Positions 36,602 through 46,199 of a stretch of DNA of 64,000 nt are shown here, piece after piece. The notes below the pieces were generated by a model. The model saw nothing but the letters and a program-made list of their open reading frames with translations. It was not told the origin of the DNA and ran no database searches. Each line of letters begins with the position of its first letter. The first letter of the stretch is position 1. Both the position numbers and the translations under genes were made by a program. The stretch is from Symsagittifera roscoffensis (Eukaryota; Xenacoelomorpha; Acoela; Convolutidae), in NCBI RefSeq assembly GCF_963678635.1, contig NC_087067.1:4223072-4287071 (forward strand), given 5' to 3'.

Positions 36602-38522
36602 AGCTTTTTCCGATTCCATTAAGGTTTCTTCTAGTGAAGGTTCCCCTGTTTCTTTGTTAAGTTCTTCTCATTCTAAACCTAAGTCGAATTCTCGTGTCAA
36701 TGGGACTTGTTTCAAGTGTAATAAGTCTGGACATAAGGCTTCTTCATGTAGAGTTGCTGTTAAGTGTTCGTATTGTGGCAAGCCAGGTCACTCTGATTCT
36801 CGTTGTTTCAAGAAGGAGAGAGAGTCTAAGGCTAAGGTTTCTTCTAATTTTGCCGAAGAGTTTTGTTTTGTCGTTTCTTTTGAGGGTTTTTCTAACAGTG
36901 AGTTTGTACTTGATTCGGGCAGCACTTCGCATATGATAAAAGATCGTTCTTTGTTCACTTCTTTCCAAGTCTGTAAGGATAAGTGTTTAAGTGCCAATAG
37001 TTCCTCGTCCCCTATCGAAGGCAAAGGGACAGTTGAGTTTTTCCTGAAAAATTCTTCCGGTTCTTTGTGTAAGATTAAACTAAGTGATTGTTTGTTTGTT
37101 CCCGGTCATTCACGGAATCTTTTGAGTGTTGGTTCTTTTCTGGATAAAAGTGTTAGGTGTTCGTTCGAGAAGTGTGAACTAACTTGTCCGAACGGTGTTA
37201 AGTTTCCTTTCAGTAGACAAAAGGGTTTGTTTGTTATCGATCAATATATAGCTAAGTCTTTTTCTTGTGAGCAGAATTCATCTAAGCTCAAGCTTTGGCA
37301 TGAACGGCTAGGTCATTTCAACACTCAGGGTGTTGTTAAGCTTTCAGATTCTGTTCTAGGCATTGATTCCCTCGTGAATTGTTCTTTGGATTGTTCTGTG
37401 TGCCCTTTGGCTAAGCAGAGTAAAACTGCTGTTAGTAAAGTTCCTGAACCTAGGAAAGGGTCTAAACTCGAGCTTGTTTATTCTGATGTGTTAGGGCCTG
37501 TCGAAGTTGGGTCTTTGGGAGGAAAAAGATTTGCTGTATCTTTTATTGATAGTTTTAGTCGTTACGGTGTTGTCTATTTCATGAAACATAAGTCTGAAGT
37601 GCTTGAAAAGTTTCAATTGTTTTGTAAAGATCAAGGACTGCCAAAGTGTTTGAGGTCAGATAATGGTAAAGAGTATTCCAATTATGAGTTTGTTAAGTTC
37701 TGCACTACCAAGAACATCAAGCATGAGTTCTCTACTCCGTATTGTCCTAATCAAAATGGTGTTGCTGAACGTCGTTGGCGCACTTGTGTAGAGATGTCGA
37801 GGTGTCTTTTACGAAACGCCAACTTGCCTAAGTCTTTGTGGGTTCGAGCATTGGATGTTGCTTTCTATTTGTCTAATAGGTGTTTGGTTTCCAGTTTGCC
37901 TAATGGTAAAACCCCTTTCGAACTTTTTCATGGGTCAAAGCCTGATTTGTCCAATCTTAAAGTCTTTGGTTGTGTAGCTTTTCGGAGGGTTGAGACACAT
38001 ACTAAAAAGTTTGATGATAGGTCTAAACAGGAGTTGTTCATTGGTTATAGCAATATTCCCAAATCCTATTATCTTTTTGACCCAGTCACTAATAGAGTTT
38101 ATTTGTCTCGAAATGTCACTTTTCATGAGCGTTCGTTTTCTGGTATGAACGGTTCTAAGGTCAAGTATTCTAGTCCTGACGATGAGTTGTTCGTTGGTGA
38201 GACTGACTTAGTTCCCGAGCAGGATTTGCCCGAGGTAAAAGATGACAAAGTTTCTTACAAGCAGGATTCTAGTGTTCCCATTGAAAACCTTGTTCCTTCC
38301 GAGCCTTCTATTGAAACTGTGAGAGGGCCAGTGTCTAGTAGAGGTCGTTTGCTTAAACAAACTGAGCACTATGGTTGTAGTGTTGAAGATATTGATGAGT
38401 TTCTTGAAGAGTCCTATTTTGTGGAGGATGTTGAGGTTCCAATGTCTTTCGATGAAGCTGTCAATTCAAAATACAGTGATGAGTGGATGCAAGCAATGCG
38501 TACTGAGATTGATTCTTTGTAA
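36594..38522 (+). CDS. pol: pol, first part: nucleocapsid knuckles, protease, integrase, start of RT
   Basis: The frame is open from 36501, but homology begins after the A-run at 36587-36593, one base out of frame with gag. Numbering from 36501: two CCHC zinc knuckles (C70-C73-H78-C83 and C89-C92-H97-C102; many copia gags have one), aspartic protease DSG at 138-140, integrase zinc site H267, H272, C298, C301, and integrase catalytic D329, D387, E423 with 35 residues between the last two. The GVAERRWRT context is typical of copia integrases. After integrase comes a Ser/Asp/Glu-rich linker, then the RT start (MSFDEAV...AMRTEIDSL). The stop at 38520-38522 comes from an internal deletion. Integrase looks intact by motif; the polyprotein is truncated. 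Confidence 0.9.
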   Translation, partial: SLKAFSDSIKVSSSEGSPVSLLSSSHSKPKSNSRVNGTCFKCNKSGHKASSCRVAVKCSYCGKPGHSDSRCFKKERESKAKVSSNFAEEFCFVVSFEGFSNSEFVLDSGSTSHMIKDRSLFTSFQVCKDKCLSANSSSSPIEGKGTVEFFLKNSSGSLCKIKLSDCLFVPGHSRNLLSVGSFLDKSVRCSFEKCELTCPNGVKFPFSRQKGLFVIDQYIAKSFSCEQNSSKLKLWHERLGHFNTQGVVKLSDSVLGIDSLVNCSLDCSVCPLAKQSKTAVSKVPEPRKGSKLELVYSDVLGPVEVGSLGGKRFAVSFIDSFSRYGVVYFMKHKSEVLEKFQLFCKDQGLPKCLRSDNGKEYSNYEFVKFCTTKNIKHEFSTPYCPNQNGVAERRWRTCVEMSRCLLRNANLPKSLWVRALDVAFYLSNRCLVSSLPNGKTPFELFHGSKPDLSNLKVFGCVAFRRVETHTKKFDDRSKQELFIGYSNIPKSYYLFDPVTNRVYLSRNVTFHERSFSGMNGSKVKYSSPDDELFVGETDLVPEQDLPEVKDDKVSYKQDSSVPIENLVPSEPSIETVRGPVSSRGRLLKQTEHYGCSVEDIDEFLEESYFVEDVEVPMSFDEAVNSKYSDEWMQAMRTEIDSL

Positions 38523-39853
38523 TGCAAAAGTTTGGCGTTGACTATTTTGAAACGTTTTCCCCTTCAGTCCGCATTAATTCGGTTCGTTTTGCTTTAGCAT
38601 TAGCTATTCATTTGTCTTGTACGGTTTTCCAACTAGATGTTAAGACTGCTTATTTAAATGCCACATTGGAACAGGATGTCTTCATTGGTTAGCCTGAAGG
38701 GTTTTGTGTTCCCAGTAAGGACCATAAGCTTGTTTGTCATTTGCATAAGTCTCTCTATGGATTGAAACAATCTGGTAGAGAATGGAATAAGACTCTTGAT
38801 CAATATTTGGTTAGTATTGGTTTCAAAGCTTGTGAAGTTGATCCTTGTTTCTACGTTTTGTTTGAAGATAAATCAAGTTTGTTCGTTTTGGTTTGGGTGG
38901 ATAATATTCTCTATTTTTCCACTTCGTCACGTTTAGCTGATAATTTTTTTTCTGATTTTGGTGCTAGGTTCAAAATTTCGTCGTCTGGTGAACTCAAATG
39001 GTTTCTTGGTGTTGAGGTTAGACAAAATTGTGATTGTATTGTGTTTTGCCAACCTCGGTTCATTGAAGAACTTCTTGCTTTGTTTAAGATGTCCAATTGC
39101 AAGCCTGTTTCGACTCCGATGTGTTCTACATTGGACGGTAATGAATCTGAAGATTGTGATTCTTCCTTGTATCGATCTTTAGTTGGCAAGTTGAATTATT
39201 TAGCATGCGTTTCCAGGCCTGACATTTCTTTTCCGGTTTCGTACTTGAGTCAATTCCTAAATAGTCCGAAGTCTGTTCATTGGATAGCAGCTAAGCGTGT
39301 TCTGAGGTATTTGAAAGGATCTTCTGGTTTGTGTTTGATGTTCAATAAAGAGAAATTGTTCTTTCCGGTAGCATATTGTGATGCCGACTGGGGCAGTAAT
39401 AAACTTGATCGAAAATCGTTCACCGGAAATTGCATTAAGTTTTCTTCTAATAGTAGTGTTGTGACATGGTCATGTTCTAAGCAGTCAACTGTTGCATTGT
39501 CGAGTGTTGAGGTTGAGTATATGAGTCTTTCGTCTTGTTCCCAAGAGGTCGTTTTCTTTTGTTGTTTGATGTTGTTCTCCAACACCCCGCAGCACAAGCC
39601 CGTGACCGTCCATTGCGACAACCAAGGAGCGCTGGCAATGGCCAAAAACCCTGTCCTGGACAAGCGGTCAAAGCACATTGTCATCCGCCACCATTTTATT
39701 CGGGATTTAGTGAAGAAGGAAAAGATCATCATACAGTATATTCCAACGGACGCCAACATCGCCGATTTATTGACAAAGGCTGTGCCCAAAGAGAAGCTGG
39801 AACAATTCGTCCCAGAGATGATGAAGAAATGTTCCTTGGAGGGAGCGTGTTGA
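38523..39853 (+). pseudogene. pol: pol, second part: damaged reverse transcriptase and RNase H
   Basis: It resumes in a different frame at 38523 (KFGVDYFETFSPSVRINSV). Compared with copia relatives, about 40-50 residues at the N-terminal fingers of RT are missing at the 38520 junction. A TAG at 38690-38692 interrupts the 'FIxQPEGF' block where glutamine is usual. The frame then runs from 38741 to 39853. The catalytic YVDD box reads WVDN (38894-38905), replacing the second metal-binding aspartate with asparagine. RNase H follows (YCDADWG, SSVEVEYMSL, HCDNQGALAMAKNP, ADLLTKA). The terminal TGA (39851-39853) lies inside the right LTR. The final ~290 bp are distinctly G/C-richer than the middle of pol. 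Confidence 0.88.
39837..39847 (+). promoter_or_regulatory. Putative polypurine tract
   Basis: A short purine-rich stretch ('ggagggag') ends two bases before the right LTR, where plus-strand DNA synthesis would be primed. It is short and interrupted, so the call rests mainly on position. Confidence 0.5.
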
Positions 39854-40059
39854 GATGCCAAGAAACATGAACTGATTTACTTGAACTTAATCTTGAACTC
39901 TAGACATTAATTAATTGATACCAGACTAATGAGACGGTGCTACCATAATAAATACCAGTCAGCATCGTTGCTCACTTTACTCACTCTAAATTCATTCATC
40001 CCTTTCCTGCGACTTCGCCAACTAACTACTGAATTCAAACTTCTACCATTCTTTCATCA
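39848..40059 (+). repeat. Right LTR of the copia element
   Basis: 212 bp, about 98% identical to the left LTR with no length difference. The pol stop codon lies in its first six bases. Confidence 0.95.
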
Positions 40060-40064
40060 AAATC
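40060..40064 (+). repeat. Target-site duplication, right (AAATC)
   Basis: Exact copy of the left duplication at 35727-35731. Confidence 0.9.
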
Positions 40065-40501
40065 GATTAAGAATTTTGAAAAAGAACGAACAAAATGGTG
40101 AAGCAAAAACTGAAAAACAGAGAACTATTTTCTAGGCCAAATTTATTCTCCTTTCATCTGATGTGATGTGTAGAAAAACAAAAAGCAACTGTTCTATATT
40201 TGAAAAACTCAGAACAGCTTGCATTAAATTATAATGAATTATAGATGATTTTATTCGATTAAAGTAACTTTTGTTCTTTTGACAAAACTTAAAAATATAA
40301 GCCATAATCTGATTTACAATGGTTTTCTATGATTTTATAGCAAGTTTTTGAGTTTAAAACCTGATTTATGTGGATAATTTTGTTGAATTCTTTAACTTCT
40401 GGCACGAGTGCTTACATTTAAAAATCGAGAATAAAAAGTTCCAACAATTTTTCATAGTGTATGTTTTTTTCGCCTTGTTAGCAAAAAAAAATCTATTTTA
40501 G
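40065..40501. other. AT-rich stretch, no gene seen
   Basis: Contains a few 'ttataatgaattata'-like words near 40229 but no gene or defined element. Confidence 0.45.
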
Positions 40502-40830
40502 TGTGTCGGAAAATCCATCGAAGTCGATTTAAGTCGATTTTTCAGACATTTAAATCGATTTAAAATTTTCATAAAGATCGATTTAAATCAATTTAAAATG
40601 GATTTAAGTGAGATTCTGATGGATTTAAGTGAGATTCGGTTGAGTTTTAGTGAGTCGGAAAATCCATCGAAATCGATTTGAATCGATTTTTTAGACACTT
40701 AAATCGATTTAAAATTTTCAAAAAGATCGATTTAAATCGATATAAAATCCATTTAAGTTCGTAAAATGTACATGGTTAATCGATTTGGATCGATTTAAAA
40801 TCGATTTAAAATCAATTTAAATCGACCGGA
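40502..40830. repeat. AAATCGATTTAAA-rich repeat with a ~148-bp duplication
   Basis: 'cggaaaatccatcga' opens two diverged copies at about 40506 and 40654, each containing several TTTAAATCGATTTAAA-like palindromes. The stretch 40770-40830 adds more of the same word. The palindromes can each fold on themselves. Confidence 0.75.
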
Positions 40831-41100
40831 AACCATTTCTGTCAGTGCGGGTTGTATGATCAAAAATGAAGGTATTTTGAATTTATTTTGAGTATACTTT
40901 AAAAATTCAAATACTTTTTCAGTCATCCCAATCAGCTCAGCTGAATTCCGCTGCTAGCAAAATTTTACTGAGCTTGAGAGTTTTCAAATATATGCGTACC
41001 TTCACAAAATATACGCAAAGAACTTAAGATTTAACATCAATTTGACGTAAAAATACTCAAAGCATTAGTTGCTATGTCCCTTTAGTGTGCTATATAGATG

Positions 41101-41535
41101 TTGAATTTGAAATTTACCTCATATTACAAGGTTCTGTTTATATTTCATCTCGTTGTTTTTCATATTACAAGAGTTTCTTACAAGATTACAAAACTTTTTT
41201 TATATTTTAGATTGAACTTAAAATTTACATCAATATTACAAAAGTTTTTCATATTTCACCTTTGCTTTTTTTTCATGTTACAAGAGGTTCTTACAAGATC
41301 ACAAAAATATGTTCATATTTTGGATTGGATTTAAAGTTTACCTCATATTACAAGATTCTGTTCATATTTTACCTTCATTTTTTCATATTACAAGAAGTCC
41401 TTACAAGATTACAAAACTCTTTTTATGTTTTAGATTGGTTTTTTCATATTATAAGATTCTTACAAGATTAAATAACTCTTTTTATATTTTAAATCTAATT
41501 CAAAGTTACCTCAGATTAAATTTTTTTTTCCATAT
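41101..41535 (+). repeat. Imperfect tandem repeat, ~112-bp period, about 4 copies
   Basis: Copies open near 41101, 41212, 41325 and 41435 with 'ttgaatttgaaatttacctc' or variants, and carry 'catattacaag' and 'cttacaagattacaaaac'. The later copies are shortened. Frames reading through it are repetitive F/I/L/K-rich peptides and not credible genes. Confidence 0.8.
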
Positions 41536-41597
41536 TTTAGCTTGGAAATAAAATATTGGCCATTGAATCCTAAAAAATTTCGTAGGAAGGATTTGAG

Positions 41598-42140
41598 TAT
41601 CACATAGCATAGTGACAAAGCGTCCACTTAGGGAGCGTCAGATCGAGCATTCGATCCCCTGCCATGACAATTATATTGTGGGAGGACAATCTTTCACTTG
41701 AACTTCTAGCTTCAAGTCTACCACAGCCTGGCCAATTTTGGCTACAAAATGGTACCACGTGCAGAATTTTAGACGCAAAAGAACTGGTTTTGAGTCGCAA
41801 AAAAGCTTTGCTCAACAAAATAACAGTCTGGGTTATGGGGAAATATAGGAAATTGAATATGCTTAAGCAGTCTTGATAGCCTTTGATAGATCCTCTGCGA
41901 ATCGCAATAACACATTTATCTTCATTGATTTTCGCTGAGTTGTTAAAACTAAGCGGATTTGCTATTTTTCTCAATCCCCCTCTGTTGGATGCAACGGAAT
42001 CTCCAGCCAAGACGAATTTGATGAATTTGATTAACCTGAAAGCCTTTCCGCTGTTCTGGTTGTCTATTCATTCCAGCAACGATGAGCCGAATATTTTTTC
42101 AGGCACTTTGTTCTGGTTTATTTCCGTTGTGACCCATTAA
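41598..42140 (+). mobile_element. Candidate tRNA-derived SINE
   Basis: 'tagcatagtga' at 41605-41615 resembles a pol III A box (TRGCNNAGTGG). 'cattcgatccc' at 41648-41658 resembles a B box (GGTTCGANNCC). The spacing of 43 nt fits a tRNA head. About 480 bp of unrelated, less AT-rich body follows, to roughly 42140. No second copy is in the window and the 3' tail is unclear, so the element's limits are a guess. A 136-codon frame on the minus strand (41600-42010) is more likely fortuitous in this less AT-rich body. Confidence 0.45.
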
Positions 42141-42867
42141 TAAAATTGAACAGTGCTAAGCTGCCTTTTACCAAATTTCCAATTTTAGAAAAAATCAACT
42201 TCATGTTAACAGAATTAAAAATGCGTACATGTTAACAAAATTGAAGAAAGATACAACATAAAAGGAAGGTTTTTGATGTAACAAAATTGGATGCAAAATC
42301 AATAACAATGTCACCGCGGGGATCACGTGATACCACGCGAAGCTTTTTTCATTGTTTTCTTTGTTGTTTTCTCTTTTTTAGTTTTTCAATAAAAAAAACC
42401 ATGGGACCTAGTTATTTCAATTCCGTCAATCGTTTTTCCTGTTTACCAATTGCTTATTATAATTGTTCATAATAAGCTAGTTTTTGCTTATTATTATTAG
42501 CTTATTAGATTATTATAATTATAACTATTATTATTATTAGAATATTATTAGCTAGTTTTGCTAGTTTTTGTAATAGAAATGGAGAAAATTAGTTTTTGTT
42601 TGTGTGATATTTAAATCTCACACTCACAAGGCAAACACGTTAACTAAACCTGGATCCATTTGCACAGTTTTTTATTTTTGGGAAAATTGCGAAACAGTTT
42701 TGCTGAAGGGTTTGTTTAGGCGTCCACGAAAGTTTAATTCGCTAAGTTCTGTCCATTTCTCAACCAAAAACTTGGCGATTGGAGGCCAAAAAAATAACTG
42801 GAGAATTAATCTGTATTAGAAACTGTACCAAATTGGATTGAGGCATGCTGTTTGTTTCGATAATGCC
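42141..42867. other. Stretch without a gene; TTATTA-rich patch at 42470-42560
   Basis: The TA-rich patch consists of 'attattattagcttatta'-like words. Nothing else recognised. Confidence 0.45.
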
Positions 42868-43115
42868 AACAAAAGTGCTCGTATATAAGGGCAAAGCCCT
42901 TAATATTCCGACTGCCCCTTAATCCATAATGATTAGTTTTTGTTAAATTTTTTTTTTAAATTATTCATTTTGGACGATATCAAAGATCAAATGTGAAAAA
43001 TCAAGTTAGGAAATTGATACATCCAAATACTTTTGCTAGGCTTAGTTCAATTTGGAGCGATTTATTGTGCGGGATATTTTGTGACGCATAAATGGTTTGC
43101 GTTATGCTTTCAGCA
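42868..43115 (-). repeat. R500 repeat, 3' half
   Basis: On the minus strand the 3' end is at about 42870. The hairpin is partly kept as 'aagggctttgccctt', with 'gggcagtcggaatatt' before it. The interior ends at 'aaatcgctccaaattg' near 43050. It lies head to tail with the next copy. Confidence 0.7.
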
Positions 43116-43120
43116 ATATG

Positions 43121-43636
43121 AACAAGACTACACGTATCAGGGCAACACCCGGAATGTTCTGACTGCCTTTTAAGGTTTATGGAGCAGTATTAACATTAAA
43201 AAAATTATTGTAATAAAAAACAGGAAAAAATTCTAAAATTTGAACTTTTTTTATGAAAATTATCCACCATCAAGCCATATAAAGTACAAAAAAATATATT
43301 TCTCTCCTTGTAACAAATCAATTATGGCAAATTCAACCAATTTGGAACGATTTCTATGACAGATTGAATCTCCGCTTGCGCGTAAATAGCGCAAAATATA
43401 TCGCGCGTTAATTGTCCTAAGTTGGCCCAAAAGGCAATCTCTCAACCCCCATAACTTTACGAAAAATGATCACAGGTAAAATCTCTTTTCAAACTTGTGC
43501 TCAAGACAACAATACTTTTTGAATGATAAAAAATTTTTTGTCAAAAATGGCTAGTTAAAAAGTCGAAATTTGTCTGATGAAAAAAAAACCCACCCGAGCA
43601 AAAACATTCCGTTACTTTCGTATCGAAAGTCGGAAC
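43121..43636 (-). repeat. R500 repeat, full-length copy
   Basis: Full element on the minus strand. The 5' end at 43636 has an intact hairpin (ACTTTCGATACGAAAGT). All internal blocks follow in order, and the 3' end at 43121 reads '...gatacgtgtagtcttgtt'. The 3' hairpin is weakened to 'ccgggtgttgccctg'. The subterminal AGTC...GAAC pairing with the 5' terminus is recognisable. Confidence 0.85.
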
Positions 43637-43794
43637 AATAATCTTCAAAACGCTCATAAATCAATCAAGCTGTTTTCAAACTACCAGAATCCTCAGCCAA
43701 AATTATCGGAGCTAAAATATCTTTTAAGATTTGATTTCAGAGAGTCAATATCTTAAATGGGATATAAGTTTTTTTTGTAAAAAACTATTATTTC

Positions 43795-44022
43795 GACCAC
43801 CGAAAATTGACTGAATAAAAAAAACACTTAAGCATAAATAGACCATATTTTTTAGAAAATTGGAACAAATATATCACTTTATAATTCACTTAGAGTGTAA
43901 GGGATGATTTTTGCGAAATAAAAATTGAAAAAAAAAGTAATTTTTTTTTGAAAGTTTCATCAATTTTTTCTAAAGAAAACAATATCAGGACCGTGCCCTG
44001 ATACGAGCAGTCGTGTTAACAA
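43795..44022. repeat. Nested R500 fragments (minus 5' end, then plus 3' end)
   Basis: 43795-43870 resembles the minus-strand 5' part of R500. From about 43890 the sequence matches the plus-strand interior, then 'cgtgccctgatacgagcagt' at the 3' end near 44015. Together with the two preceding copies this forms a cluster of nested insertions. Confidence 0.55.
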
Positions 44023-45179
44023 TACGCTTATGGGAACGCATAGTTATAGAATAACTAAGGTTGTGCTCCAGAATCCAAAATTAGGACATGAAAATGGTAT
44101 CAATCTATTTTTTCAAAAGTAAAATTATTCATGTTGCGTGTGTGTGAGTTTGAGTTTAAGCGTGTTCGTTTGTGTGAGCGTGCGCTTTGGTGTCAGCGTG
44201 AAAGAGTTTGTTTTGCTACTCGTGTTCATTGACTGGATTCAAAATAATCGATTCATTGTTGCTGATAAATGCTTCGTGTGGAGGACTTGGTCTAAATTTG
44301 GTTGAAAATGGTCAAATACTAAAACCAGGGGCTTCGTAATTTTAATTTTTAATTGAAATAATTTTAATAGGTTCCAATTTTTTCAAATTTTTTTAAAAAA
44401 TAATTGATTTAGAACATGTTATAATTGCAATAATTTTTTGCAGAAACCAAAATAATTGCAAATATCAGACTTTTCCAGGGATCAGTTTCTGCGGCAAATG
44501 CTGCCTATTAATCAACCGCCGAAATTTCAGGTAAACTAAATTGACAATAAGACAACTACGTCAAAACATGACACCTCTGCACCTTGAAGCTGCCCTATTT
44601 TTAAAACATCAAAAACTGCTGGAAAGTGGAGCTATTTTCAAAAGTTAATTTGATTTGCACAATTTTGCAAATGCAGTAATTGATTTTCATTTTTAGATAA
44701 TTGCAATAATTAATTGCAGCCAGAGGCTCTTTTTCTTTTCCCCACCTGCAAATTTTTTTAAGTAAAATTACTGTTCCCGCCAACTGATTGTTATGGAAGT
44801 TGACATGTTTACTAATTAGGCCGTGACAAACATATTTGGTCTTCATAGTTAACCTTGTAAAAACCCTCATTACACCATAAAATTGATGCTGATGGGGATT
44901 GGGGGGTAAAAGGGTAAGAGCCCAGCCAGGAAAACTGCACAGTAGTTGATTTTCAGCTGCAATTTTACTGCAATTAATTTTACGGAGTCCCTAAATAAAA
45001 CAAAGAAAAAACTGCAACAAACTGGAAGCCAGTAACTTCTATGGTTGCTGTACAGTTTATTTTTGTTGTATGATTAGGTTGGAAATAAACACGTGCCTTT
45101 GTATGGACGCAATTTTTTTATTTCTATGTTGAGTTAGGTTTCTGCAAAAGTACGTTGAAGCTACTGAAACTTTATAAAG
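44023..45179. other. Stretch without a gene; GT-rich patch at 44130-44215
   Basis: The patch is made of 'gtgtgtgtgagtttgagttt'-type words. The rest is AT-rich with no recognised feature. Confidence 0.45.
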
Positions 45180-45400
45180 CACTCAGACCTTTGTAAAACT
45201 TATATCTATAATCTTTTTCAGATATAATTTTCAGATCAGAAATAGGTCGTAAAATCTCAAAACACTGCTCAGATTTTCATAGATTGAATTATTTCAGACC
45301 TAATTTTAAATCTGAAGTTTTTTTTTGGTTATTTCAGATCTGAAAAAAAATTATTTCAAATCATATTTTAGATCTGAATTTTTTTTCAAATTTGAAAAAA
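45180..45400. repeat. Cluster of TTCAGATCTGAA-like palindromes
   Basis: The words 'ttcagatctgaa', 'tttcagatcagaaat', 'aaatctgaag' and 'tagatctgaatt' recur about every 20-40 bp. Each is an inverted repeat centred on AGATCT. No element ends were found. Confidence 0.6.
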
Positions 45401-45813
45401 AGTCAAAAAATCCTAAACACCTTTTGCTATTTTAAGTAATTTTAGGTACTTTTTAGGTATTTTTCAGCTTCTGCTAGGTGTATCAAGTACTCAGCAGTGT
45501 ATCTAATTGGCAACTGCTAAGATATGTGGCCCAAAGCATGAGATAAGCGTCGTAATCGCATGGAGTAGCGCATGAAAATCAGAAATTTGATAGGTGTTCT
45601 AACAAGTTTTATTATAGAATAGGTACTCAGAGACAAACCAGGAGATAGAATTGTCCTGGAACCCTGTACAAATCATTTCGAAATTTTTCAACCAGTTTTT
45701 TGCTGATGTGGAATTTAGAGACAAATGGCTAAAAATAGCGCAGGTTTAAAAATTTGTTCATTTTTTGTTGTTTACGCTCACTGCTTGGATCTTTTCGCTG
45801 ATTGCATTTTTCG
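45401..45813. other. Stretch without a gene
   Basis: Nothing recognised. Confidence 0.4.
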
Positions 45814-45944
45814 CGTTTGTCAAAAAATTTTTTACAAGGTGTTTATTTGGTTGTGAAATCCACAACAAGCAATTAAGTCGTTTGTCAAAATTTCTTTTAC
45901 AAGGTGTTTATTTGGTTGTGAATTCCACAACAAGCAATTAAGTC
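45814..45944 (+). repeat. Tandem duplication, 65 bp x 2
   Basis: 'cgtttgtcaaaa' through 'caagcaattaagtc' occurs at 45814 and 45879 with three or four differences. Each copy carries TTGTGAATTCCACAA or a near match, an inverted repeat. Confidence 0.9.
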
Positions 45945-46199
45945 TCCCAATTCATCATCCAAGCACTCAGGATTCCTTGAATTTATGCAACCCACCAATT
46001 TTTCTGACCAGTAATTTTTCTAGGTCGTTGTTTTTTTAAAAAGCTGACAAGGATTTGAAAACTTAAATAAAGTCTAAATTCAGGCAAAAAAAACATATTT
46101 TCAATATGTTTTTTCCCATAGTGGTCGGAAATAACTAAGACTGGTATTTCATTCGTTAGAATACATTTTTGATACTAAAGCGGTTTTATTACAATTACT

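Larger units (their letters stand above)
35732..40059 (+). mobile_element. Ty1/copia-type LTR retrotransposon, 4,328 bp, defective
   Basis: The insertion is complete, with 212-bp LTRs (TG...CA) at both ends, a 5-bp duplication of AAATC, a tRNA primer-binding site directly after the left LTR and a gag-pol coding region. Domain order in pol is CCHC knuckles, protease, integrase, reverse transcriptase, RNase H. Integrase before reverse transcriptase defines the copia/Pseudoviridae class. The LTRs differ at about 4 of 212 positions, so insertion was fairly recent. Gag has frame disruptions. Pol has a deletion with frame change at about 38520, a stop at 38690 and an altered catalytic motif. The copy therefore cannot move on its own. 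No env-like frame. Confidence 0.95.

Noticed and set aside
39277-39861. 194-codon open frame on the minus strand
   Set aside because: It is the antisense of the copia RNase H region. The plus strand carries clear RNase H motifs, so this is a shadow frame.
35732-40059. Domesticated or active retrotransposon
   Set aside because: Frameshifts in gag, the deletion, the stop and the altered RT catalytic box rule out autonomous activity, and no single domain shows signs of being kept as a host gene.
41598-41670. Functional tRNA gene
   Set aside because: A- and B-box-like words are present, but the flanks do not form an acceptor stem by eye and the B box has mismatches. A SINE head is the better reading.
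41600-42010. 136-codon open frame on the minus strand
   Set aside because: It lies within the SINE candidate, has no motif, and is explained by the lower A+T content and chance absence of stops.
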